Shown one piece after another: positions 1-9,029 of a DNA stretch of 29,162 bases (positions within the stretch are counted from its first letter, which is position 1; every line of letters begins with the position of its first letter). Below the pieces are notes generated by a model. The model saw only the letters and a program-made list of their open reading frames with translations, was not told the origin of the DNA and did no database searches. The DNA lies in NCBI GenBank assembly GCA_040226215.1, contig JAVKFF010000088.1:1-29162 (forward strand), given 5' to 3'. Position numbers and translations under genes: made by a program. This stretch comes from JAVKFF01 sp040226215. GTDB lineage: Bacteria > Pseudomonadota > Alphaproteobacteria > DSM-16000 > Inquilinaceae.

Positions 1-657
1 CAGCACGACCGGTGCCAGCCCGGCATATTTCGTCGAGCGCGCCTCCTGCAGCCAGGCGAGGATGCCGGCATCGCTGTCGCCGCACAGCGACAGCAGTTCC
101 CGGTGCAGCGCCGTGCCTCCCGGCGGATCGCAGAAGCGGCCGTCGCGCACATGGACCGCCTCGGCCAGCGCGCGCCAGCCGATCCAGGCGCCGGAGCCCT
201 CATCGCCGATGGGAAAGCCCCAGCCGCCGACCTGGTCGCTCGACCCGTCCGGCCGCAGCACATGGGCGACGGTGCCGGTGCCGATGGCAACCACCAGGCC
301 AGGCTCGCCCGTATGGGCGCCGATCAGGGCGGCGTAGCCGTCGCCGACGACCGTGACGTCGCGCATCGCCGGCAGTCGGGCCAAGAACGCGTCGCGACGC
401 TCGGGATTGCGGGCGCCGGCGAGGCCGAAGGCGGCGATCGCTTCGCCGAGCACGTCCCGGGTGAGGCCGGCCGCCGAGAGGGCGGCATCGAGGGCGATGC
501 CGACGGCGGCCAGCGAGTCGGCGAGCGGCAGGGTGAGACTGGAAGGTCCGGCGCTGCCCTCACCGAGCACGGTGCCATCGGCCGCGGCGAGGCGCAGACG
601 GGTTCCCGTTGCGCCGCCGTCGATGCCGATGAAAACTGGCCCGCTGGAGTATGGCAC
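1..657 (-). CDS. BadF/BadG-family N-acetylhexosamine kinase (partial, C-terminus off the window)
   Basis: Reading leftward from a GTG at 657, 219 codons stay open to the window edge. The N-terminus carries the phosphate-1 loop GIDGGATGTR (residues 11-20). Further in are IGTGT and GGWGFPIGDEGSGAWIG, hallmarks of the BadF/BadG/BcrA/BcrD ATPase fold as found in N-acetylglucosamine kinases and the MurNAc/GlcNAc kinase MurK. These are cytoplasmic enzymes that phosphorylate an amino sugar with ATP. About 80 residues are missing, judged from the usual family length near 300. The start is supported by AGGAAGG at 671-677, 13 nt upstream, which is rather far; no in-frame ATG was seen. It is divergent from murQ, so I infer that it makes the 6-phosphate that MurQ cleaves. 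Whether it prefers MurNAc or GlcNAc cannot be read from the sequence. Confidence 0.85.
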   Translation of the reverse strand, partial: MPYSSGPVFIGIDGGATGTRLRLAAADGTVLGEGSAGPSSLTLPLADSLAAVGIALDAALSAAGLTRDVLGEAIAAFGLAGARNPERRDAFLARLPAMRDVTVVGDGYAALIGAHTGEPGLVVAIGTGTVAHVLRPDGSSDQVGGWGFPIGDEGSGAWIGWRALAEAVHVRDGRFCDPPGGTALHRELLSLCGDSDAGILAWLQEARSTKYAGLAPVVL

Positions 658-961
658 GACCGACTGCGATCCTTCCTGGTGGCTTGTTCACTGGCCCGGA
701 AAGCTTATCAGAGTTAATACCAATCAGAAACAACAAATTGCCACCACCGGGTTCGCCCCTGGCGGTCCGGACACCGTGGCGGTTCGGCGTGATGTCAACA
801 ATTGTAAAGGTTTCAGGGGGTTGATGCGAGACCGAGAGGAGAGTCGTCATGGGCGGCGGACCGACCGCGATCTATGGTATTGCATTGGTATTCTGTCGGC
901 GCTACAGTCCGCACAGCGCAACCGGGGTCGCCGATCCCGGGAACACTTCCGGGCACGGGGA
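658..961. promoter_or_regulatory. Divergent kinase/murQ promoter region with shared 9-bp sites
   Basis: This gap is less GC-rich than its flanks. ATTGGTATT occurs at 884-892 on the plus strand and, inverted, at 716-724 (AATACCAAT). A second TGGTATT lies at 875-881, 11 bp from the TGGTATT at 886-892, about one helical turn. A candidate murQ promoter is TTGCAT (880-885), a 17-bp spacer, and TACAGT (903-908), which would place one repeat in the spacer. A repressor of both divergent units is a reasonable inference. The regulator is not in the window. I saw no convincing gene in this gap. Confidence 0.45.
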
Positions 962-1861
962 ATGGGCACCGAATCCGTCAGCAGCCGATACCGGGCGATC
1001 GACACCTGGCCGACCGAGACCGTGGTGGAGGCGCTGTTCGAGGCGCAACTCGCCGCCGCCGCGGCGGTCGGCGGCGCGACCGGGCCCCTGGCCCGAGCCG
1101 CCGAGGCGATCGCCGAACGGTTGCGCCGGCCCGAATCGCGGCTGGTCTTCGCCGGTGCCGGCGCCAGCGGGCGTATCGCCATCCAGGACGGTGTCGAACT
1201 GACCCCGACCTATTCGCTGGAACCAGACCGCATCATCTATCTCCTGGCCGGCGGCACGCCGGCGCTGACCCGATCGGTGGAAGGTGCCGAGGACGAGGCG
1301 GAAGCCGCCGCGGCGCTGATCGCCGAGCACGGCGTGGGCGCCGCCGACGTGGCCATCGGCCTTGCCGCCAGCGGCACCACGCGGTTCACCGTCGCCGCCA
1401 TCGAAGCCGCGCGCGGGCGCGGCGCGCTGACCATCGCCATGGCCAACAATGCCGGCGCGCCGCTGCTGGACGCGGCCGAGCACCCCATCCTGCTGCCGAC
1501 CGGCGCGGAACCAATCGCCGGCTCGACCCGCATGAAGGCGGGCACGGCGCAGAAGATCGCGCTCAATCTGCTGACCACCGCCACCATGGTCCGTCTGGGC
1601 CGGGTGCATGAGGGCATGATGGTCGACATGAAGATGTCGAACGCCAAGCTGCGCGACCGCGGCGCGCGCATCGTGGCGGAACTGGCCGGCGTGGACAGTG
1701 CTCGGGGGGCGGCGGCGCTGGCCGCGGCCGACAACGAGATCAAGACGGCCGTGCTGATGCTGCGCGGCCTCGGACGGACGGAAGCCCGGGCGCTGATCGA
1801 CCGCGCGGACGGGCGGCTGCGCGCAGCGCTTGCCATGACCGAAAGGGACACGCCATCCTGA
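962..1861 (+). CDS. murQ: N-acetylmuramic acid 6-phosphate etherase
   Basis: A 299-residue SIS-domain protein of the usual MurQ length. MurQ cleaves the D-lactyl ether of MurNAc-6-phosphate to give GlcNAc-6-phosphate and D-lactate in the cytoplasm. Visible marks are the N-terminal TE.xS.RY.xID start typical of the family, the sugar-phosphate loop GAGASGR (65-71), and an acidic residue (Glu79) in GVELTPTYS where the E. coli catalytic Glu83 falls. EGAED (about 107-111) and the signature GSTRMKAGTAQK follow. I chose the ATG at 962 because the family N-terminus begins there; the frame is open further upstream without MurQ-like sequence. A weak GGGGA precedes it. It lies 126 bp before the transporter operon and diverges from the sugar kinase, consistent with import, phosphorylation and ether cleavage of muramic acid sugars. 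Confidence 0.93.
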   Translation: MGTESVSSRYRAIDTWPTETVVEALFEAQLAAAAAVGGATGPLARAAEAIAERLRRPESRLVFAGAGASGRIAIQDGVELTPTYSLEPDRIIYLLAGGTPALTRSVEGAEDEAEAAAALIAEHGVGAADVAIGLAASGTTRFTVAAIEAARGRGALTIAMANNAGAPLLDAAEHPILLPTGAEPIAGSTRMKAGTAQKIALNLLTTATMVRLGRVHEGMMVDMKMSNAKLRDRGARIVAELAGVDSARGAAALAAADNEIKTAVLMLRGLGRTEARALIDRADGRLRAALAMTERDTPS

Positions 1862-1881
1862 CGTGAGTGGGGATGGCCCGG

Positions 1882-1907
1882 CCGGCGCCGACAGCCCGCG
1901 GCGCCGG
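1882..1907 (+). repeat. Intercistronic hairpin after murQ
   Basis: A perfect 8-bp inverted repeat, CCGGCGCC (1882-1889) and GGCGCCGG (1900-1907), with a 10-nt loop. There is no T-run after it, so it is not a standard intrinsic terminator. It may separate or stabilise the murQ and binding-protein segments of the transcript. Confidence 0.5.
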
Positions 1908-1987
1908 TAGCGGAAACAAGGAACCGGGTGAGGCTTGCCAGTAATCCAACGAGTCATTCAATGAGGCATTCAACGAGGAGACGTGTG

Positions 1988-3262
1988 ATGAGGAAATCTT
2001 TCGTGTCCAAGAGCCTGGTGGCGGCCGGCGTGTCGCTGGCGGCGCTGATGGTCGCGGCGCCTGCCAGCGCCCAGGACGTGACGCTGACGATCGAGAGCTG
2101 GCGCAATGACGATCTCGCCATCTGGCGCGACGTCATCATCCCGGCCTTCGAGGCCCAGCATCCCGAGATCAACGTGGAGTTCTCGCCGGCCGCGCCGACC
2201 GAGTACAACGCGGCGCTGAACGCCCGTCTGGAGGGCGGCACCGCCGGCGACCTGATCACCTGTCGGCCCTTCGACGCCTCGCTGGCTTTGTTCGAGCGCG
2301 GCTATCTGGCGTCGCTGAACGACCTCGAGGCGTTGGACAACTTCTCCGACGTCGCCAAGTCGGCCTGGCAGACCGATGACGGCTCGGACACCTTCTGCAT
2401 GCCGATGGCCTCGGTCATCCACGGCTTCATCTACAACGCCGACGCCTTCGCGGAACTGGGCATCGAGCCACCGACAACGGTCGACGAGTTCTACGCCGTG
2501 CTCGACACCATCCAGGCGGACGGCTCCTACATCCCGCTGGTCATGGGCGGGAACGACCAGTGGGAGGCCGCCACCATGGGCTATCAGAACATCGGCCCGA
2601 CCTACTGGCGCGGCGAGGAGGGCCGCCAGGGTCTGATCTCCGGCGACATGGAGCTGACCGAGGAGCAGTTCGTCGAGCCCTTCCGGCAGCTGGCCAGCTG
2701 GGCGGAGTACCTGGCCCCGGGCTACGAGGCGCAGACCTATCCGGACAGCCAGAACCTGTTCACGCTGGGCCGCGGCGCGATCTATCCGACCGGCTCCTGG
2801 GAGATCGGCCTGTTCAACAGCCAGGCCGATTTCGAGATGGGCGCCTTCCCGCCGCCGGTGCCGGTGGAAGGGGACACCTGCTACATCTCCGACCACACGG
2901 ATATCGCGCTGGGCATGAACGCGTCGACGGAGCATCCCGAAGCCGCGCGCACCTTCCTTGAATGGGTCGGCTCGGCCGAGTTCGCGGAGCTCTACTCAAA
3001 CAGCCTGCCCGGCTTCTTCAGCCTGTCGGACCATCCGATCGAGCTGGAGGACCCGCTGGCGCAGGAGTTCATCTCCTGGCGCGCGGACTGCGAGCGGACC
3101 ATCCGCAGCGCACACCAGATCCTGTCGCGCGGCACGCCGAACCTGTGGAACGAGATGTGGCGGGTCAGCGCCAACGTGCTGAACCGGACCACCGAGCCGG
3201 AACAGGCGGCGGCGGAGCTGCAGGAAGGCCTGGAGAGCTGGTACGAGCCGCAGCAGAACTAG
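1988..3262 (+). CDS. ABC sugar-binding periplasmic protein (solute-binding family 1)
   Basis: 424 residues beginning with a Sec signal peptide: basic start MRKSF, hydrophobic core, and likely cleavage after PASA before QDVTL. The mature part begins with VTLTIESWRNDD and contains EYNAALNARLEGGTAGDLITC, the typical layout of the carbohydrate-binding extracytoplasmic family that serves MalFGK-type importers. It would capture the sugar in the periplasm and deliver it to the two permeases downstream. The start ATG is preceded by GAGGAG at 1975-1980, seven bases away; longer in-frame starts would add residues before the signal peptide. Two hairpins flank the gene, a common arrangement where the binding protein must be made in excess. 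The neighbouring murQ and kinase suggest an amino sugar ligand; the ligand is inferred, not seen. Confidence 0.9.
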   Translation: MRKSFVSKSLVAAGVSLAALMVAAPASAQDVTLTIESWRNDDLAIWRDVIIPAFEAQHPEINVEFSPAAPTEYNAALNARLEGGTAGDLITCRPFDASLALFERGYLASLNDLEALDNFSDVAKSAWQTDDGSDTFCMPMASVIHGFIYNADAFAELGIEPPTTVDEFYAVLDTIQADGSYIPLVMGGNDQWEAATMGYQNIGPTYWRGEEGRQGLISGDMELTEEQFVEPFRQLASWAEYLAPGYEAQTYPDSQNLFTLGRGAIYPTGSWEIGLFNSQADFEMGAFPPPVPVEGDTCYISDHTDIALGMNASTEHPEAARTFLEWVGSAEFAELYSNSLPGFFSLSDHPIELEDPLAQEFISWRADCERTIRSAHQILSRGTPNLWNEMWRVSANVLNRTTEPEQAAAELQEGLESWYEPQQN

Positions 3263-3323
3263 GGGCTTTCCGGTCCGGCCGGCGCCGTCGTCCTCCTCAC
3301 GGACGCGGGCCGGACCGGAGCCC
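3263..3323 (+). repeat. Long hairpin between binding-protein and permease genes
   Basis: Perfect 11-bp arms CCGGTCCGGCC (3270-3280) and GGCCGGACCGG (3308-3318). They extend after a 2-nt bulge by GGGCT (3263-3267) pairing with AGCCC (3319-3323). The loop is 27 nt. No T-run follows. Its place just after a binding-protein gene suggests 3'-end protection or partial attenuation. Confidence 0.6.
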
Positions 3324-3452
3324 GTGACGCGGTTCGCTACCCTCGGCGCCGGTCTCCGCCTCTCCCCCGGCGGTGGCCGGCGCCGCCATCACTCTTGTCG
3401 ATCGTTGCCGGCGAAAAGCCGGCCTGATGCGAGAGAAGGGGTCCCCACAGAG

Positions 3453-4388
3453 ATGCAGCAGATCCAGGCCCGGCGCCGCCGACCCTTCCGGTGGCACATC
3501 ATCGTGTTCCTGGCGCCGGCCACCATCATCTACACGATGTTCATGATCTATCCGCTGGCCGACACGCTGCGCCTGTCGTTCTACGACGAGGCGACCAACG
3601 GCGTGCAGACCTTCATCGGCACGGAGAACTACGAGACGCTGTTCGGCGTCCCGCTCTGGGCCAACCAGTTCTGGAACGCGCTGGGCAACAATTTCGTCTT
3701 CTTCCTGATCCACATGCTGGTGCAGAACCCGATCGGCATCCTGCTGGCGGCGCTGTTGAGCCTGCCGGGACTGAAGATGTCGTCGAGCTACCGCACGCTG
3801 ATCTTCATGCCGACGCTGCTCAGCTTCGTGGTCGTCGGCTTCGTGTGGAACCTGATCCTGAGCCCGATCTGGGGCGTCTCGCAGTCCTTCCTCGACTTCT
3901 TCGGCCTGGGCCACTGGTTCGCGCCCTGGCTGGGCCAGGAGGGCTCGGCGCTGATAACCCTGGCGCTGATCTCGGTCTGGCAGTTCGTCGGCATCCCGAT
4001 GATGCTGATCTACGCCGCCCTGCTGGCGATCCCGGACGAGCTGATCGACGCCGCCCATGTCGACGGCACCTCGGGCTGGAACATCTTCTGGAAGATCAAG
4101 CTGCCGCTGATCCTGCCGACCATCGGAGTGGTCTCGATCCTCACCTTTGTCGGCAATTTCAACGCCTTCGACCTGATCTACGTGGTCAAGGGCGCGCTCG
4201 CCGGGCCCGACTTCTCGACCGACATCCTCGGTACCTTCCTCTACCGCACCTTCTTCGGCCAGCAGCTGCAGCTGGGCGACCCGAACATGGGCGCCGCGAT
4301 CGCCACCATGATGTTCCTGATCATCCTGGCCGGCGTGGTCTTCTACCTGTTCGTTGTGCAGCGGCGCATCCAGCGCTACGAGCTGTAG
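3453..4388 (+). CDS. ABC sugar permease, MalF/UgpA type
   Basis: 311 residues, an inner-membrane channel subunit with about six membrane segments. The first is at HIIVFLAPATIIYTMFMIYPL. The cytoplasmic EAA loop reads DAAHVDGTSGWNIFWKIKLP, which fits the consensus contact with the ATPase. I chose the ATG at 3453 because the residues from MQQIQARRRRPFRW form a normal short basic N-terminus and GAGAGAAGGGG lies at 3431-3441. An upstream in-frame start would add an unlikely Arg/Gly-rich extension that lies within the intercistronic hairpin region. It is followed after 21 bases by the second permease, with which it should form a heterodimer. Confidence 0.9.
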   Translation: MQQIQARRRRPFRWHIIVFLAPATIIYTMFMIYPLADTLRLSFYDEATNGVQTFIGTENYETLFGVPLWANQFWNALGNNFVFFLIHMLVQNPIGILLAALLSLPGLKMSSSYRTLIFMPTLLSFVVVGFVWNLILSPIWGVSQSFLDFFGLGHWFAPWLGQEGSALITLALISVWQFVGIPMMLIYAALLAIPDELIDAAHVDGTSGWNIFWKIKLPLILPTIGVVSILTFVGNFNAFDLIYVVKGALAGPDFSTDILGTFLYRTFFGQQLQLGDPNMGAAIATMMFLIILAGVVFYLFVVQRRIQRYEL

Positions 4389-4409
4389 GGCAGGGGAGGG
4401 ACCACGACC

Positions 4410-5255
4410 ATGAACCGCGCCCGCCGCAACCTTTCCACCGCCTTCGCCGCGCACGGCATCCTCTTGTTCTACACGCTGCTGTCGATCTTCCCGGTCGTGC
4501 TGGTGATCATCAACTCGTTCAAGTCGCGCCGGGCGATCTTCGGCGATCCGCTGGGCCTGCCCTTCGGTGAGGGCGTGTTCGACACGGTCGGCTATCACGA
4601 GGTCTGGCAGGGGGCCGACTTCATCGGCTACTTCCTGAACTCCGCCATCGTCACGCTCGGCAGCCTCGCCTTCGTGCTGATTGCCGGTTCCATGGCGGCC
4701 TTCGCCATCGCCGAATACCGCTTCCGGCTGAACACGCTGACGGCGCTCTATCTGGCGCTCGGCATCATGATCCCGATCCGGCTCGGCACTATCGGCATCC
4801 TCGAACTCGTCGTCCAGCTCGGCCTGATCAACACGCTGTTCGCGCTGATCCTGGTCTATACCGCCCAGGGCCTGCCGCTGGCCGTCTTCATCCTGACCGA
4901 ATTCATGCGCGGGGTGTCGAAGGAACTCAAGGATGCCGCGCGCGTCGACGGCCTCAGCGAGTACATGATCTATGCGCGCCTGGCCGTGCCGCTGATCCGG
5001 CCGGCGATCGCCACGGTGGCCGTCTTCACCATGATCCCGATCTGGAACGACCTCTGGTTCCCGCTCATCCTCGCCTCCTCGGAGGAGACGCGGACGATCA
5101 CGCTGGGCACGCAGCAGTTCATCGGCCAGTTCGTGACCAACTGGAACGCGGTGCTGGCGGCGCTGACGCTGGCCATCGTGCCGGTACTGGTGCTGTACGC
5201 CATCTTCTCCCGCCAGCTGATCCGCGGCATCACCACCGGCGCGGTGAAGGGATAG
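4410..5255 (+). CDS. ABC sugar permease, MalG/UgpE type
   Basis: 281 residues, the partner of the preceding permease. It has a typical MalG-like start (LSTAFAAHGILLFYTLLSIFPVVLVIINSFKS), several further membrane segments and an EAA loop, DAARVDGLSEYMIYARLAVP. The N-terminal periplasmic loop and the C-terminal RQLIRGITTGAVKG ending are characteristic of carbohydrate importers of this class. GGGGAGGG lies shortly before the ATG. The downstream dehydrogenase gene begins four bases after its stop, so the two are surely co-transcribed and probably translationally coupled. Confidence 0.92.
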   Translation: MNRARRNLSTAFAAHGILLFYTLLSIFPVVLVIINSFKSRRAIFGDPLGLPFGEGVFDTVGYHEVWQGADFIGYFLNSAIVTLGSLAFVLIAGSMAAFAIAEYRFRLNTLTALYLALGIMIPIRLGTIGILELVVQLGLINTLFALILVYTAQGLPLAVFILTEFMRGVSKELKDAARVDGLSEYMIYARLAVPLIRPAIATVAVFTMIPIWNDLWFPLILASSEETRTITLGTQQFIGQFVTNWNAVLAALTLAIVPVLVLYAIFSRQLIRGITTGAVKG

Positions 5256-5259
5256 GCCC

Positions 5260-6342
5260 ATGGACCGACCGAGACCTCTCCGCGTGCTCGTCGTCGGCCT
5301 CGGCCATATGGGGCTGAGCCACGCCCAGGCCTATCACGACCTCGACGGCTTCGAGATCGTGGGCCTGGTCAACCGCTCCCTCGACCGGGATCCGGGGCTG
5401 CCCGACGGCCTGGCCGGCTATCCGCGCTTCGGCGACTATGCAGAAGCGCTCGAGCAGACGAAGCCCGACGCGGTGTCGATCAACACCTGGGCTGACACAC
5501 ACGCCGACTACGCCATCCAGGCGATGGAGGCGGGCGCGCACGTCTTCGTGGAGAAGCCGATCGCCGAGACCGTCGCCGATGCCGAGCGCGTGGTGGCGAG
5601 CGCCCGGCGCACCGGCCGGAAGCTGGTCGTCGGCTACATCCTGCGCCACCACCCGTCCTGGGTGAAACTGGTGGAGCTGGCCCGCGAGCTGGGCAGCCCG
5701 AAGGTCATGCGCATGAACCTGAACCAGCAGAGCACGGGCGCGGCCTGGACCTGGCACAAGAACCTGATGCGCTCGCTCTCCCCGATCGTCGACTGCGGCG
5801 TGCACTATGTCGACGTGATGTGCCAGATCACCCGGGCGAAACCGGTCAAGGTGCACGCCATGGGTGCGCGGCTGACCGACGAGGTGGCGCCCGAAATGTA
5901 CAATTACGGCCACCTGCAGGTGTTCTTCGACGACGGCTCGGTCGGCTGGTACGAGGCCGGCTGGGGGCCGATGATGAGCGAGGTTGCCTTCTTCGTGAAG
6001 GACGTGGTGGGGCCGAAGGGCTCGGTCTCCATCGTCATGAAGCAGGACGGCGACGCGGAGGTCGGCTCGGCCGACATGGACACCCACACGAAGACCAGCG
6101 CCCTTCTTGTCCACTCCTCGGCCATCGATGCCGACAACGAGCTGGTTACGCCCGACCGTACCCTCTCCATGGCCGACGAGCCGGGGCACCAGGAACTGTG
6201 CGCGCGGGAGCAGGCGTTCTTCCGCGACGCCATCCTCAACGACACCGATCTCGCCGATCACATGGACGAGGCGGTGCAGAGCCTCGCCATCGTGCTGGCC
6301 GCGGACCGCTCGATCCGCGAGGCCCGCGTGGTCGAGCTCTAG
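5260..6342 (+). CDS. Gfo/Idh/MocA-family NAD(P)-dependent oxidoreductase
   Basis: 360 residues. The N-terminal Rossmann fold has VVGLGHMG (11-18) for NAD(P) binding. The EKP motif (98-100) holds the lysine usual in this family, and DCGVHYVD near residue 175 matches the conserved catalytic Asp/His region. Family members oxidise or reduce sugar and cyclitol hydroxyls, or open sugars by an oxidative elimination mechanism. Encoded between the permeases and the ATPase of the importer, it probably acts on the imported sugar in the cytoplasm. A Gfo/Idh enzyme is not part of the textbook MurNAc pathway (kinase plus MurQ), so it may prepare an unusual substrate. The exact reaction cannot be assigned from sequence. 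Confidence 0.9.
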   Translation: MDRPRPLRVLVVGLGHMGLSHAQAYHDLDGFEIVGLVNRSLDRDPGLPDGLAGYPRFGDYAEALEQTKPDAVSINTWADTHADYAIQAMEAGAHVFVEKPIAETVADAERVVASARRTGRKLVVGYILRHHPSWVKLVELARELGSPKVMRMNLNQQSTGAAWTWHKNLMRSLSPIVDCGVHYVDVMCQITRAKPVKVHAMGARLTDEVAPEMYNYGHLQVFFDDGSVGWYEAGWGPMMSEVAFFVKDVVGPKGSVSIVMKQDGDAEVGSADMDTHTKTSALLVHSSAIDADNELVTPDRTLSMADEPGHQELCAREQAFFRDAILNDTDLADHMDEAVQSLAIVLAADRSIREARVVEL

Positions 6343-6365
6343 GGACCAACCGGAGACGTCATCCC

Positions 6366-7517
<1,152 letters not shown>

Positions 7518-7547
7518 CCTTGGCCTGACCAACCCGCTTCCTCCTTC

Positions 7548-7771
7548 CGTCATCCCGGCCGGAGCGCAGCGGAGAGCCGGGATCGGTGGAGCGTCATCGC
7601 GGTGTCGACGCCGGGCGAGGACGGCCGGCCGATCCCGGGTCTGCGAAGCGGCACTGCGCGCCGCATCGCGCCCGGGATGACGCCCTGTTTTAGTACTTCA
7701 TTTCTTCGTCATCCCGGCCGGAGCGCAGCGGAGAGCCGGGATCGGTGGAGCGTCGTCGCGGTGTCGATGCC
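7548..7771. repeat. REP-like palindromic repeat cluster
   Basis: Two direct copies of about 65 bp start with CGTCATCCCGG, at 7548-7612 and 7707-7771, and differ at only two visible positions. Each contains CATCCCGGC and GCCGGGATC as an internal inverted repeat. Between them lies a related, inverted unit with GATCCCGGG at its left end and CCCGGGATGACG at its right end (about 7633-7682). This is typical of dispersed extragenic palindromes of alphaproteobacteria. It sits between the sugar operon and the iron-type operon and contains no credible gene. A 15-bp piece (CGGTGGAGCGTCGTC) recurs at 28523-28537. Confidence 0.75.
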
Positions 7772-7807
7772 CGTCTTCTCCTCCAGCAGCCCCGCCTTCG
7801 ATTGAGA

Positions 7808-7824
7808 TTGATTATGAGAGTCAA
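7808..7824 (+). promoter_or_regulatory. Iron-box-like operator TTGA-N9-TCAA
   Basis: TTGA (7808-7811), nine bases, then TCAA (7821-7824). This is the form of the iron-responsive 'Iron-Rhodo-box' (TGA-N9-TCA) bound by RirA in alphaproteobacteria. It lies in an AT-rich island about 80 bases before the binding-protein start, and CAATTGCAATTG (7822-7833) overlaps its right end. It suggests repression of the downstream FecBCD-type operon when iron is plentiful. This is a single site matched by eye, so chance cannot be excluded. Confidence 0.5.
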
Positions 7825-7906
7825 TTGCAATTGCGTCTCCCACCGATTAGAGATGACGCCCACCGGCCATGACGGGCCGACGGCATCCCCAATCCTGGAG
7901 GAGACG

Positions 7907-8998
7907 ATGCAGTCACGGACGATGCGGGCGACACTGGGCGTACTCGGCATTCTGGTCGCCATCGCCGCACCGAATCGCGCGACGGCGCAGGAAATCACGG
8001 TGACCGACCAGTACGGCCGCGTGGTGACGCTGGCCGGTCCGGCGGAGCGGATCGTCACCATCCCGATCCCCGCCGCGGCGATGCTGATCGCCATCGACGG
8101 CGGCGCCGAGCGGATCGCCGGCATGCACGCCCTGTCGCAGGCGGCGGTGGAGGAAGGCATTCTCGGTGACTTCTTCCCCGAAGCGGCCGACATCCCCTCG
8201 GCGTTCGTCGGTGACGGCTTCGTGCCCAATGTCGAGGCGGTGCTGCAGCTCGAGCCCGACCTGGTGATCCAGTGGGGCACGCGCGGGGAAGAGATCATCC
8301 AGCCGCTGGTCGATGCCGGGCTGGACGTGGTCACATTGGCCTACGGCACCGAGGAGATGACCCGCGAGTGGATCACCCTGTTCGGCGAGGTCACCGGCAA
8401 TGCCGAGAAGGCCGAGCGCCTGATCGCCTGGCGCGACGACGTGCTGGCCCGTGTCGAGGCAGATCTGGGCGGCGTCACCGAGGCGGACCGGCCGCGCGTC
8501 GTCTACTTCCTGCGTTTCCTGTCCAGCCTGCGGGTCGCCGGCGAGGACACCTACAACGACTTCTACATCGAGCTCGCCGGCGGCGTGAACCCGGCGGACG
8601 GCCAGTCCGGCTGGGTCGACGTCAACCCCGAACAGGTGATCGCCTGGGATCCCGAGGTGATCCTGCTGAACGGCTTCGAGAGCGCGCTCTCGCCCCAGGA
8701 CGTCTACGACAACCCGCTCTTCGCCGGCGTCAGCGCGGTGCGCAACAACCGCGTCTACCAGGTGCCGCTGGGCGGCTATCGCTGGGACCCGCCGAACCAG
8801 GAATCGCCGCTGATGTGGATGTGGCTGGCCGAGGTGCTGCATCCGGAGTCGGTTGACTATCCGCTGCGCGCCGAGATCACCGAGGCCTATGGCTGGATCT
8901 ACGGCCAGGTGCCCACCCAGGCGCAGATCGACGGCGTGCTGCGCACGGAGGCCAATGCCCAGGCGCGCGGCTACGAGGTCTTCGCCGGCGGCAGCTGA
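7907..8998 (+). CDS. Periplasmic metal-chelate binding protein, FecB/BtuF type
   Basis: 363 residues with a signal peptide ending at RATAQ (mature start near EITVTDQYGR). DQYGRVVTLAGPAERIVT is the usual opening of the helical-backbone binding proteins that capture ferric siderophores, haem or cobalamin. Near the end, the stretch from PLGGYRWDPP through QESPLMWMWLA is typical of iron-type members. I chose the ATG at 7907 because GGAGG stands five bases upstream and the signal peptide starts there. The permease and ATPase genes follow directly. The iron-box-like site upstream favours iron or haem over cobalamin, but the ligand is inferred. Confidence 0.88.
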   Translation: MQSRTMRATLGVLGILVAIAAPNRATAQEITVTDQYGRVVTLAGPAERIVTIPIPAAAMLIAIDGGAERIAGMHALSQAAVEEGILGDFFPEAADIPSAFVGDGFVPNVEAVLQLEPDLVIQWGTRGEEIIQPLVDAGLDVVTLAYGTEEMTREWITLFGEVTGNAEKAERLIAWRDDVLARVEADLGGVTEADRPRVVYFLRFLSSLRVAGEDTYNDFYIELAGGVNPADGQSGWVDVNPEQVIAWDPEVILLNGFESALSPQDVYDNPLFAGVSAVRNNRVYQVPLGGYRWDPPNQESPLMWMWLAEVLHPESVDYPLRAEITEAYGWIYGQVPTQAQIDGVLRTEANAQARGYEVFAGGS

Positions 8999-9029
8999 GG
9001 CGGTCGGGGCGGTCGGAGGGGGCGGGTCG

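Noticed and set aside
849..1202. Short rightward frame upstream of and overlapping murQ
   Set aside because: Overlaps murQ in another frame and has Arg/Pro-rich shadow composition.
3297..5261. 654-codon leftward open frame opposite the two sugar permeases
   Set aside because: Composition is that of a shadow frame (Asp/Gln/Arg/Glu runs) and both permeases on the other strand have EAA loops and membrane segments.
7602..7805. Short rightward frame in the REP-like cluster
   Set aside because: It lies within repeated palindromic DNA and encodes no recognisable protein; no ribosome-binding site.
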